From Bryobacterales bacterium (GTDB lineage Bacteria; Acidobacteriota; Terriglobia; Bryobacterales; Bryobacteraceae): a stretch of DNA of 39,274 nucleotides. Shown piece by piece: positions 1 through 7,662 of this stretch. A program made the translations under genes and the position numbers. Position 1 is the first letter of the stretch. Every line of letters begins with the position of its first letter. The notes beneath the pieces are model-generated. The model saw only the letters and a program-made list of their open reading frames with translations. It did no database searches and was not told the DNA's origin. Location: the NCBI GenBank assembly GCA_003170915.1, contig PMYB01000017.1, positions 1 to 39,274 on the forward strand. The letters are read 5' to 3'.

Positions 1-86
1 GAAGTGCGAAAGTCAGGTTAGTGGACCTAAAGCGAGTGCCCGAGGATCCATGCATTGTCCCAGGCGCGACCATCGTTGAGGTTGGG

Positions 87-479
87 CTAGAGAAACAGCC
101 CGGGGCTGACGCGAAAGAGTTGGCCGAGTTTTCGCGCTTGCGGCGCGCTGATGCTTCGCTTCCCCCTCAGAGCCTCATGCACATGGCTGCGCTGTCCGAA
201 AACGGCCTGAAGGTCCGTTGCCGTTTTCCCGGAGTGCTCCAAGAGGAACTGGAGCTTTTCGGCGGGGGTGCTACTGTCAGGCGGGAGTGCGTGCCGGCGG
301 TCGTAGTCCTCGACCAGCAGGGCCAGCAGGCGCAGAAGTTTGGTTTCCTCCGCGGAGCGGGCCCGGCCTTTGCCGACCAAGTCGCCGAATCGGCGGGCGA
401 TCTGGCGATACTGGGCTTCCGTCCGGATCGCCTGGGGCAGGGTCTCGATCAGCAATTCTTCGTAGGTGGCGGTGGGCAT
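87..479 (-). CDS. higA: HigA-type antitoxin (XRE helix-turn-helix)
   Basis: A 130-aa protein expected to neutralise the HigB RNase encoded just upstream and to repress the shared promoter. The N-terminal half is helical. The C-terminal half (about residues 72-130) reads as an XRE-type helix-turn-helix, with the stretches KLQFLLEHSG, TDLQAVFG, VHEALRGKRSIS and ARKLGQLF typical of HigA. The ATG at 479 lies 2 nt downstream of the higB stop, so the pair is co-transcribed, toxin first, which is the usual HigBA order. The frame stays open further upstream (to 668), but that extension lies inside higB and is rejected. The assignment rests on the HTH pattern and on the clear HigB partner. Confidence 0.88.
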   Translation of the reverse strand: MPTATYEELLIETLPQAIRTEAQYRQIARRFGDLVGKGRARSAEETKLLRLLALLVEDYDRRHALPPDSSTPAEKLQFLLEHSGKTATDLQAVFGQRSHVHEALRGKRSISAPQARKLGQLFRVSPGLFL

Positions 480-481
480 GG

Positions 482-769
482 TTACAAGTCCTCCCGGTCG
501 TATTCCCGATGGGTCAGAACGGTCTGAATCACAAGCAACTGTTCTTCGAAATCGACGCGCGCGATGAGCCGGTATTTGTTTCCACCGATGTTGAAGACCA
601 GCGTGCCGGTGGCCGGTGCGTAATCCGTGGCCGGAAACGTCTCTTTGACTGCCGGAAAATGCGGCCAAAGCGCGGCGCTGGCGATGGTCGCAAACCGCTG
701 CAAAGGCTTACGGGAGGCGGGGTGTTTTTTCGCGAATCCCGCGATGACGGCCTCACCAAACACCTTCAC
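482..769 (-). CDS. higB: HigB-family toxin (RelE-like mRNA interferase)
   Basis: A 95-aa protein of the HigB family, which cleaves mRNA on the ribosome. Family signatures are visible: KHPASRKPL near the N-terminus, ALWPHFPAVKETFP, VFNIGGNKYRLIA in the central strands, and a C-terminal VLTHREYDRE. The GTG at 769 (VKVFGEAV) is chosen as the start because it gives the normal family length. The open frame continues to 967, but the added residues do not resemble the family. A palindrome and a TTGACA -35 lie directly upstream. With higA 2 nt downstream this is a standard type II module. The family call is firm; the start codon is less so. Confidence 0.88.
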   Translation of the reverse strand: MKVFGEAVIAGFAKKHPASRKPLQRFATIASAALWPHFPAVKETFPATDYAPATGTLVFNIGGNKYRLIARVDFEEQLLVIQTVLTHREYDREDL

Positions 770-777
770 GTCCCGAT

Positions 778-804
778 GTTCCCATTTATGGGAACGTTTG
801 TCAA
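778..804 (-). promoter_or_regulatory. higBA promoter with palindromic operator
   Basis: A perfect 8-2-8 palindrome (GTTCCCAT-TT-ATGGGAAC) occupies 778-795, 8 bases before the higB GTG. On the minus strand a consensus -35 hexamer TTGACA (799-804) abuts it, and a weak -10 (GAACAT) lies 17 nt further on. The palindrome therefore fills the -35/-10 spacer, where HigA binding would block transcription. Autoregulation is inferred from the family; the palindrome and hexamer are seen directly. Confidence 0.6.
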
Positions 805-1228
805 GGGGATTCTGTACACGTGCTGAATCGAGGTTCCTGGCGCGATGGCGGGTTGGCGGTACTAATCCGGCCAGACTTCCTCGAACGCCGTATCTGGACC
901 GTGAGCGGCGCAAGTACGGTTTGCGGGTCTTGCCATCTGCAACCCATAAACCCACGAAGGGCCGCAAACGCGTTTCAAGTGGGCCGCTGGCGCGGCGGAC
1001 GCTGTGGGGCAGGCTCGGAAGCCTTTCGTATCTATGAGCTTTCCGGTGCGTGTGGCATCTTCACGAGCGGCTGGACTGCCCGTGGAACGTGATTGCGTTC
1101 CCGAGGTGTTTTGCTCGGCGCATCCGACCAAATACGTGCCTCGTGGGGCTGAGCCGTTCTGCGGCGGGCTCAATACCCACTCACCCGACCGAGCATTGCG
1201 CTAAAATGCAGGCCGAAGGGAAACCGCA
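805..1228. other. Gene-poor stretch upstream of the SIR2 gene
   Basis: About 420 bases with no convincing gene. Overlapping open frames exist on both strands, but none has a recognisable motif or a good ribosome-binding site. It contains one copy of a 19-bp sequence (862-880) whose reverse complement occurs at 5585-5603. The promoter of the SIR2 gene must lie here; an AAGGG-like ribosome-binding site is seen about 10 nt before its ATG. Confidence 0.5.
862..880 (+). repeat. 19-bp repeat, left copy (inverted)
   Basis: The sequence CTAATCCGGCCAGACTTCC is the exact reverse complement of 5585-5603. The two copies face each other across 4.7 kb containing the SIR2-STAND gene and one small exported gene. 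Whether they are ends of a mobile unit or members of a dispersed intergenic repeat family cannot be decided from this window. Confidence 0.65.
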
Positions 1229-4200
1229 ATGGAGATACCGAGCTATCTTGAGACCCAAATCCGTGAGGGCAAGGTCGTCCTATTCTTGGGTGCTGGTGCA
1301 TCACGGGAGGCGCGAGATGCCGCGGGACTGAAGGCCCCAACCGGAAGCGAACTCCGCGATCTGCTGTCGGAGAAGTTTCTGGGCGGCAAGCATAAGGACC
1401 TTTCGCTTGATCAGGTCGGTGAATACTGCATCAGTGAGTCAGATCTGGTCTCTGTTCAGGAGTATATTCGCCAACTCTTTGAGCCCTTTCTACCAACCAA
1501 AGCCCATCTGCTGCTCCCATCCTTTCGCTGGGCCGGCTTGGCTACGACAAACTACGATCGTCTGATAGAACGCGCCTACGAGCGACCGGATTCGGTTCAA
1601 AAGCCAGTGCCGTTTATTGAAAACGGCGACAGAGTAGACGATCTGATGCGGGACCCCAAAAGCGTAAAGCTCCTGAAGGTTCACGGTTGCATCACGAGAA
1701 CTGCAAACGCCGACTGCCCCCTGATTCTCACACCCGATCAATACATTCAGCACCGAAGTGGCCGCAGTCGAGTCTTCGAGCAGTTAAAGGACTGGGCATA
1801 CGAAAAGCCAATCGTCTTCGTGGGTCACAGGCTTCAGGACCCAGATATTCGAGCCATTCTACTAGAATTGGTCCAACTCGGCGAAAAGCGGCCGCGGTTC
1901 TATGTCGTAGCCCCTGCCGTGGACGAGATCCAACAGCGCATCTGGGAAGCGAAGAAAATCATGGCCCTTAAGGGCTCGTTCAACGACTTAATGGAAACGC
2001 TAGACGCCTTAATCGACTCCCCATTCCGGGGCGTTCTCTTACCCAGGGAGCCTGACGCCCTGCCCATCTTTGAGCGCTTTACGCTCAAAGATCCAGTGCT
2101 TAGCCCGGCGTGCACGCAGTTCCTGACGATGGACGTAGATTACGTCAAGGGCATCTCTTCAACTGAGCCCATTGAGGCGAAAGATTTCTTCAGGGGTGTG
2201 AGCAAAGGTTTCTCCGCTGTTGAACAAAACCTTGACATCAGGAGACACCTCGGCGACACCATTCTTGCGGACAATTTCTTGATCGATGAAACGTTGCACT
2301 CCGACGGGCTGGAAATGATCGTGATCAAGGCTCACGCCGGAGCCGGCAAGTCCGTCTTACTTCGTAGAATTGCATGGGATGCGACATATGACTATGACTG
2401 CATATGCCTGTTCGTCCGTCCCTACGGGGTGATCAACGCGGCCGCACTACAGGAATTAATAACCCTCTGCAATCAGAGAATCTATCTGTTCGTAGATGAT
2501 GCTGCTGACCGGATTCGTGAACTTCGAGCATTAGCGCGGAGCATCGGCCCCGAGGGGAAGAAATTGACTGTCGTAATGGCTGAGCGGATTAATGAATGGA
2601 ACATTTCTTGTGCTTCCCTGTCGGCGCTCTTGAGCAATTCCTATGAGTTAAAGTATCTCTCTGCCAAAGAGATAGAAGACCTCCTCGATAAGCTTGAGCA
2701 TCATCGCGCCCTCGGAACCCTGGAAAGGTTCGACCGGGCCCATCGCTCATTGCAGTTGTCAGAGGTCGCCGGGCGGCAATTGCTTGTAGCGCTTCATGAG
2801 GCGACTCTTGGCGTTCCCTTTGAGGAGATCATACAGGACGAATTCACTCATATAGAACCGTATGAAGCGCGCATGATTTACCTTATGATCTGTGTGCTCA
2901 ACCGGCTCAATGTTTCGGTTAGGGCAGGCTTAGTGTCCCGAATCCACGGTATCGGTTTCGACGAGTTCAAGGCGCGATTGTTCACGCCCCTTGAGCACAT
3001 TGTGCAGGCTGACCAAGACCCCGTCATTCAGGATCACCTCTATCGCGCACGCCATCCACACATAGCTGAGATCGTCTTTCAGCGGATCTTGAATACGCAG
3101 GAATTGCGGTTCTCAGCATATCTGAGCTTCCTAGCAAACATGAACATAGATTACGCCGTGGACCTAAAGGCGTTTCGGCAGCTACTCCGGGCTCGGTCGC
3201 TTATGGAGCAGTTCTCCGATAGTGCTCTCATAGAACAGATCTACAAGGCGGCCCTCGATTCAGTCGGCGAAGACGCATATATATATCAACAGATGGCCAT
3301 TCACGAGATGAATAGGCCGCAACCTGATCATGATAGGTGTTCAAACCTTCTTGACCGGGCGAGTCAACTTGCCCCGCAGGACTTATCGATAAGACATTCC
3401 ATTGCCGAGCATAGGCTTAGGTGCGTTGAGAATGCAAGGACCCCTCTAGAACAGCAAGCCCTTCTAAGACAGGCTTCCGAGATCGCAAGCTCGCTGCGCT
3501 TTGCTGAAGATTCATACTCATACCACACGATGGTCAAGATTGGCTTAAAGAAGTTGCAGTTGCTCATTCAATCACAAGACGAAATTACTCTCCCCGCGCT
3601 CGAAACAACGGTTAAGGAGGTAGAGCGAAGCCTCTCCGACGGGTTGCAACAGTTCCCAGGCGATCCGTACCTCTTGGATTCCGAGTCCCGGTTGGCCGAA
3701 TTCTTAGCGGATTCAAAGAGAGTGCTGGAGGCGCTGAGAAAGGCATTCGAGGCGAACACGAAGAGTACGTTTATTGCGATACGACTAGCGCAATGTTACA
3801 GGAGACGTGGGGATTTAGCAGCGGCAAAGGCGGTGATAAAGCAGGCGCTCGGTGGCAATGCCGGCGACAAGAGGCTCAACTATATCTATTCGAAGCTGCT
3901 TCTTGAGACTGGAGGCAGCACTGAGGAGTTAGTCTATCATCTGCGCCGCTCGTTCGTTTTAGGGGACAACAACCACGACGCGCAACTGCTCTACGGCAGG
4001 CAGTTGTTCATTAACGGGTTGCGTGCGGAAAGTAGGCAGTTGTTCGGGGAACTTGGGAAGGTCCGCATTTCCGCCGAGGTCAGAGATCGTATTCTGTATC
4101 CCCTAGATCAGACGTTTCACGGACAGGTCGCAAAGATTGAGGCAGTGTACTGCTTCATCGCGCGGGATGGAATTAACGACTGGATTTTTGCCACGCGGTC

Positions 4201-4327
4201 CGCCGTGGGAGAGGCGGTGTGGAAAGCGTTATGTATTGGATTTAGATTGTCGTTCAAGATCGGCTTTACATTCAAGGGGACACAGGCGTTCGATATTCTT
4301 GCAGAGGCTGATGGGGCGGCTTCGTAG
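1229..4327 (+). CDS. SIR2-STAND-repeat protein, probable Avs5-like anti-phage defence
   Basis: A 1032-aa multidomain protein. Residues 1-260 form a SIR2-like NADase domain: LFLGAGAS (18-25), TTNYDRLIERAY (106-117), KVHG with the likely catalytic His152, and VFVGHRLQDPDI (197-208). Residues about 310-560 hold a STAND-type P-loop ATPase: Walker A AHAGAGKS (368-375) and Walker B IYLFVDD (418-424). Residues about 560-960 are helical and TPR-like (LAQCYRRRGDLAAAKAVIKQAL). Residues 965-1024 resemble a cold-shock/OB fold. SIR2 plus STAND is the layout of Avs5-type defence proteins, which sense phage proteins and deplete NAD; that role is inferred. Codon use is AT-richer than neighbouring genes (TTA, ATA, TAT frequent), suggesting transfer. 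It stands alone, next to higBA. Confidence 0.85.
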   Translation: MEIPSYLETQIREGKVVLFLGAGASREARDAAGLKAPTGSELRDLLSEKFLGGKHKDLSLDQVGEYCISESDLVSVQEYIRQLFEPFLPTKAHLLLPSFRWAGLATTNYDRLIERAYERPDSVQKPVPFIENGDRVDDLMRDPKSVKLLKVHGCITRTANADCPLILTPDQYIQHRSGRSRVFEQLKDWAYEKPIVFVGHRLQDPDIRAILLELVQLGEKRPRFYVVAPAVDEIQQRIWEAKKIMALKGSFNDLMETLDALIDSPFRGVLLPREPDALPIFERFTLKDPVLSPACTQFLTMDVDYVKGISSTEPIEAKDFFRGVSKGFSAVEQNLDIRRHLGDTILADNFLIDETLHSDGLEMIVIKAHAGAGKSVLLRRIAWDATYDYDCICLFVRPYGVINAAALQELITLCNQRIYLFVDDAADRIRELRALARSIGPEGKKLTVVMAERINEWNISCASLSALLSNSYELKYLSAKEIEDLLDKLEHHRALGTLERFDRAHRSLQLSEVAGRQLLVALHEATLGVPFEEIIQDEFTHIEPYEARMIYLMICVLNRLNVSVRAGLVSRIHGIGFDEFKARLFTPLEHIVQADQDPVIQDHLYRARHPHIAEIVFQRILNTQELRFSAYLSFLANMNIDYAVDLKAFRQLLRARSLMEQFSDSALIEQIYKAALDSVGEDAYIYQQMAIHEMNRPQPDHDRCSNLLDRASQLAPQDLSIRHSIAEHRLRCVENARTPLEQQALLRQASEIASSLRFAEDSYSYHTMVKIGLKKLQLLIQSQDEITLPALETTVKEVERSLSDGLQQFPGDPYLLDSESRLAEFLADSKRVLEALRKAFEANTKSTFIAIRLAQCYRRRGDLAAAKAVIKQALGGNAGDKRLNYIYSKLLLETGGSTEELVYHLRRSFVLGDNNHDAQLLYGRQLFINGLRAESRQLFGELGKVRISAEVRDRILYPLDQTFHGQVAKIEAVYCFIARDGINDWIFATRSAVGEAVWKALCIGFRLSFKIGFTFKGTQAFDILAEADGAAS

Positions 4328-4768
4328 TGGTTTTGGTCCGCAATATGGACGGTTAAGCACCAGTGCCGGGGTGGCAAAATGCGTGGATGTGGTCTCTCAT
4401 GGATGGTCGCTAGTGTGCAGGAAATGAATCCGCGCAAAAGCGCCCCACATGGCCGTGGCGAGCCGGAGATGTGGACGCTGCCGGATTAGTCCTTCCAAGT
4501 CCCGTTCTGGGCGCCGCCGCCGCAGTGTTGAGATTCTCGACAGCCGCACTCATCGAATGCGCATCTTGGCTCGCGTCGATTGAGGGTATTGTACGAGTGA
4601 CCGACAATCCGACCGAAAACTCCACCACGGGCACAGGCGGCACTGCCTCGATTGCACGTTGTCGATGCTGCGCTGGCCCGTTCGTCCTGTACGCCCAGCG
4701 GTATTAAGGAGAGTGTGACGGACAACGTGGTCTTACGCGTGCTTCAGAACCCAAGCATGAGGTGTCCA
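4328..4768. other. Gene-poor stretch downstream of the SIR2 gene
   Basis: About 440 bases without a supportable gene. Small overlapping frames on both strands lack motifs. CCGGATTAG (4481-4489) and CCAAGTCCCGTT (4495-4506) also occur, in the other order, at 5570-5603, so this stretch may carry a rearranged or decayed copy of the same repeat family. Confidence 0.45.
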
Positions 4769-5173
4769 ATGCGAAAGCTTTATACCATCTGTTTGACGTT
4801 CGCGCTGCTTTGTACTGTCGCGTATGCTGCCAAGAAGTACCCAATGACTGCAGCGTCTGTCGTTCCTAGCGCTCGGGCCGAGGTTGAGATCAGCAAGGAC
4901 CAGAACGGCAACACGAAACTGAACATGACTGTTCAGCATCTCGCCAATCTTGAAAACCTGACGCCGCGCGCGTCCGCTTATGTTGTTTGGTTGCAGGAAC
5001 GGGGCGGAAACGCCGAGAATCAGGGTCAACTGAAAATGGATCGGAACCTGAAGGCGACCTTCAAAACCGTCACTCCGTTCAAGAGTTTCGATGTGTTTGT
5101 TACCGCCGAGCAGGATTCTAGAGTAAAAGGTCCAAGCGGACCGGAAGTTCTGAAGGCGACTATTCAACCGTAA
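4769..5173 (+). CDS. Small exported protein of unknown function
   Basis: A 134-aa protein beginning with a typical signal peptide (MRKLYTICLTFALLCTVAYA, then AKKYP). The mature part has a strand-rich pattern, with YVVWLQERGG, NQGQLKMD, ATFKTVTPFKSFDVFVTAE and a C-terminal PSGPEVLKA. This resembles the C-terminal, periplasmic part of RskA-type anti-sigma proteins, which occur as free-standing exported proteins in Acidobacteriota; the match is from memory and weak. ATG 4769 is preferred because GAGG lies about 8 nt upstream. An in-frame ATG at 4757 and a longer frame from 4652 are possible but would spoil the signal peptide. No function is assigned. Confidence 0.75.
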   Translation: MRKLYTICLTFALLCTVAYAAKKYPMTAASVVPSARAEVEISKDQNGNTKLNMTVQHLANLENLTPRASAYVVWLQERGGNAENQGQLKMDRNLKATFKTVTPFKSFDVFVTAEQDSRVKGPSGPEVLKATIQP

Positions 5174-5684
5174 GGGATGCAACCGCTGACAGCAAACCGA
5201 GGCACCCGCGCGTAGGTGCAGGTTTTGTCGTCTATGAGGCAAGAATTGCTGTCAATTGGTATACCCTCGCGTTTCGCGCCACATGGGGTCCCGCAGCTCG
5301 CTCGCCCGGTTCGGCAGATTGGGGAGTGGAACACAGGTCGCCACAGCGTAAGCAGGTGCCACCGTGGTGGTGGTTCCGTCTCATCCTGAACGGGATGGTC
5401 TTTGTCTCGGGCGTCGGCGATCCACCGCGGTTCAGTCGGAATCAGGGGCGCTGTGCGCCTCGCCCAAGTTACCAGAACCGCTGGGCGCTCCGATCTCGTA
5501 GGGGCTCTGCGCGACGTGGGGAACGAGTGACGCGCCACTCGGAAATTGCTCAGGTTCGCCAAACGCCCCCCAAGTCCCGTTGGGGGAAGTCTGGCCGGAT
5601 TAGGACCCTCAGACGCCCTTGGGCCCCCGAATTTGACCGCGGCCGCGATGCCGTCGCCGCCGGTCTGGTTTAAGATGGTCGCAA
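5174..5684. other. Gene-poor stretch with the right 19-bp repeat
   Basis: About 510 bases with only overlapping, motif-free frames on both strands. It contains CCAAGTCCCGTT (5570-5581) followed by the right copy of the 19-bp repeat (5585-5603). No RNA gene fold was recognised by eye. Confidence 0.45.
5585..5603 (-). repeat. 19-bp repeat, right copy (inverted)
   Basis: GGAAGTCTGGCCGGATTAG, the exact reverse complement of 862-880. It lies about 80 nt before the next gene. Confidence 0.65.
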
Positions 5685-6476
5685 ATGGCTCAAAAGATCA
5701 GCACCGCCAGCCGGCATGGCAATCCGCCTGTGGTCCTCCCGGGGTTGGGGGTGGCCGTCGGATTTCGACCTGAGTATCTGGATTTCGAGCGCGGGATTCA
5801 CGTGGGGAATCTCGAAGAGAATGAACGCATCACGCGCATCCTGAAACTGGCGCTGGAGGCCCGGTACGGGCAGCCGTTCGTCACCGAACGCTGGGGGCGG
5901 GGCGTCTATTGGCAGTGGATCGGGTACTTGCCGCGGGCCAATCGCACGGCCAAGCCCGTCTCCTCCGATGTGAGCTTCGGGTGCTCGAAGTTCTTCCTCA
6001 CGGTGGATACCGGCGAGGGGCTTTTCAAGTGCGGGTTGCAGGTGGAACGCGGGTACGTGAAAGCTCCACCCGAGTCGCGCTACTGCCAGTTGCGCCCGGA
6101 TTGGGATTGGCATCGGCTGATCAAGGCGCTCAAGCCCGCCAGCGCCCTGGAACGGGAGTTGGAACGGTTGGTGCTGCACGAAGGGTTCATGCTGCATGCG
6201 GGCGGTTGGGAGGAGCAACCTGTGTACTTCGCGCGCGCCGGGTATCCGGGCGTTGGGAAGCTGCGGAAAGTGCTCGAATCCGCGCCTAAGAGCGGCTGGG
6301 CGGGGTTCCAGCTCTTCTACCCGATGCGGGAAAACGAAGTGCGCGGCTCGACGGGGCTGGACCTGGTGGAATCGATGCTGGCGGTGTTCCGCGAAGTGAC
6401 GCCCGCGATGAACCTTTGCATGCAGATCGAACTGGCGGAGCAAAGCGCAACAACCAGCCGGCCGCCGGGTTTATAG
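5685..6476 (+). CDS. Protein of unknown function, 263 aa
   Basis: A soluble protein with no signal peptide or membrane segment. I do not recognise the family. Visible features are the aromatic stretch WGRGVYWQWIGYLPRANR (about residues 69-86), a DWDWHRL segment near 138-144, HEGFMLHAGGWEEQPVYFARAGYPGVGKLRK around 167-198 and FYPMRENEVRGS near 213-224. The many Trp, Tyr and charged residues suggest a compact enzyme or binding domain. The codon pattern is as GC-rich as the core genes. It sits alone, 20 nt before the next gene, which has its own strong ribosome-binding site. Confidence 0.72.
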   Translation: MAQKISTASRHGNPPVVLPGLGVAVGFRPEYLDFERGIHVGNLEENERITRILKLALEARYGQPFVTERWGRGVYWQWIGYLPRANRTAKPVSSDVSFGCSKFFLTVDTGEGLFKCGLQVERGYVKAPPESRYCQLRPDWDWHRLIKALKPASALERELERLVLHEGFMLHAGGWEEQPVYFARAGYPGVGKLRKVLESAPKSGWAGFQLFYPMRENEVRGSTGLDLVESMLAVFREVTPAMNLCMQIELAEQSATTSRPPGL

Positions 6477-6496
6477 AGATTTAAGGAGGTTTCCCG

Positions 6497-7024
6497 ATGA
6501 AGAAGCTGCTCGTAGCTTGTTGTGCATTGATAGTGGCCTGCGCGGCGTTCCTGACCGTTGGTGCGGGCGCTCAACCGGCGTTCATGATCGCCAGTCCCCA
6601 ATACGTGACGTTCGGAATGGTGGGCCTCGGCACGGGCCAGACAGCCCAGTTGAACGCCTTCGCCCTTCCTATGGGAGGCCCGATTATTGCGGGCGCATCC
6701 TGCCAGGTCACATTCGACTTCTATGACGCCTCGGGCAAGTCACTGAAGACTACCACACTCCCGGTGGCGCAGGGGGCCGCGGTCTCTTACGACCTGGCCA
6801 ACAACTCGGGCGCTCGCCTCGAGATTCGCGGCACCCTGCGCACCGCTTTCGTCAACCCGTCCGCGGTCGCGACGCCGGGCACACCGGGCACACCGATTAC
6901 GCCGGTCACGCCCATATCCGCGTTCTGCTCGGTGCTGCCGACGCTGGAGATATTCGATTCGTTGGGACAGACGACGGTGGTGCTGCAACAGCCAACGGCA
7001 TTGCCCCTGGTGGTGCCGCTGTAG
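6497..7024 (+). CDS. Secreted protein of unknown function
   Basis: A 175-aa protein with a clear signal peptide (MKKLLVACCALIVACAAFLT, cleavage probably after GAGA near residue 25). The mature region is strand-rich with alternating hydrophobic residues, like a small beta-sandwich (YVTFGMVGLGTGQTAQLNAF, VTFDFYDASGKSL, RLEIRGTLRTAF). A Gly-Thr-Pro linker (GTPGTPITPVTP, about residues 132-143) precedes a short C-terminal segment. ATG 6497 has an excellent AAGGAGG 8 nt upstream. No family was recognised. Confidence 0.8.
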   Translation: MKKLLVACCALIVACAAFLTVGAGAQPAFMIASPQYVTFGMVGLGTGQTAQLNAFALPMGGPIIAGASCQVTFDFYDASGKSLKTTTLPVAQGAAVSYDLANNSGARLEIRGTLRTAFVNPSAVATPGTPGTPITPVTPISAFCSVLPTLEIFDSLGQTTVVLQQPTALPLVVPL

Positions 7025-7029
7025 CTTAG

Positions 7030-7053
7030 AGCTTTCAGCGGTCAGCTTTCAGC
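7030..7053 (+). repeat. Short direct repeat between convergent genes
   Basis: AGCTTTCAGC occurs at 7030-7039 and again at 7044-7053, separated by GGTC, in the 43-bp gap between two convergent genes. It may belong to a small dispersed intergenic repeat family; nothing else is seen here. Confidence 0.45.
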
Positions 7054-7067
7054 TACACCGGCGCGGC

Positions 7068-7589
7068 TTACTTCGTGATTACGCCGCAAGCGATGCGGTC
7101 GCCTGCGTTGCCCGCGGGGTCCGACTTCATGTCGTCGGCCTTGGCGTGGATCACCAGCGCGGTCCCGCCATTGACAAACAGGGAATGGTCGCCGGCGCCC
7201 AGGTTTACCCTCGGGTCGGCCACGGTGACTTTCGCCGTGCCGTTGGCCTTGACGGTGAAGTTGGGCATGTCGCCGGCATGCGGTCCCTCCGGGTTATTCA
7301 GGCCATGGTGCTTCTGGTCGGGATTGAAGTGGCCGCCCGCCGAAGTGAATGCAGGGCCTTCGCACTTGGCCGCCGAGTGGATGTGTATGGCATGCTCGCC
7401 GGGCGGCAGGTTCTTGAGGTTCAGCTTGATGGTGACGCCGGATCCGCCTTTGCCGTCGGTCACTATGGCGCTTCCGACACTCTGACCTTTCGCGTCCTGT
7501 AGCGGCACGGTCACTGGCATGCTCGCGGCGTAAACAGCGGCGGCGCCCACAAGACCGGCAATGGCAACGACGATAGCCCGTTTGTTCAT
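7068..7589 (-). CDS. sodC: Cu/Zn superoxide dismutase, exported
   Basis: A 173-aa enzyme converting superoxide to oxygen and hydrogen peroxide, expected outside the cytoplasm. The signal peptide spans residues 1-22 ([20 protein letters not shown]). Metal ligands are visible: HAIHIH (Cu, His69 and His71), bridging His87 in AGGHFNP, zinc ligands in [18 protein letters not shown] (His95, His104, Asp107) and Cu His148 in [10 protein letters not shown]. Cys76 and Cys168 can form the usual disulfide and Arg166 is the channel arginine. ATG 7589 has GGAGG upstream; the longer open frame to 8018 runs into the divergent gene and is rejected. All key residues are present. Confidence 0.95.
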   Translation of the reverse strand: MNKRAIVVAIAGLVGAAAVYAASMPVTVPLQDAKGQSVGSAIVTDGKGGSGVTIKLNLKNLPPGEHAIHIHSAAKCEGPAFTSAGGHFNPDQKHHGLNNPEGPHAGDMPNFTVKANGTAKVTVADPRVNLGAGDHSLFVNGGTALVIHAKADDMKSDPAGNAGDRIACGVITK

Positions 7590-7662
7590 ATTCGTTCCTC
7601 CAAGAGAATCGTCGCACAAATTCCAGTGGCCGTGCGCGCCATACTGTTTAAGGAGGAACAGC

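Noticed and set aside
862-1173. Minus-strand 103-aa frame upstream of the SIR2 gene as a partner gene
   Set aside because: No ribosome-binding site, no motif, and Cys/Arg/Pro-heavy composition like a random frame.
805-1228. Retron or reverse-transcriptase partner for the SIR2 protein
   Set aside because: No reverse transcriptase motif is present near the gene and no structured RNA was evident.
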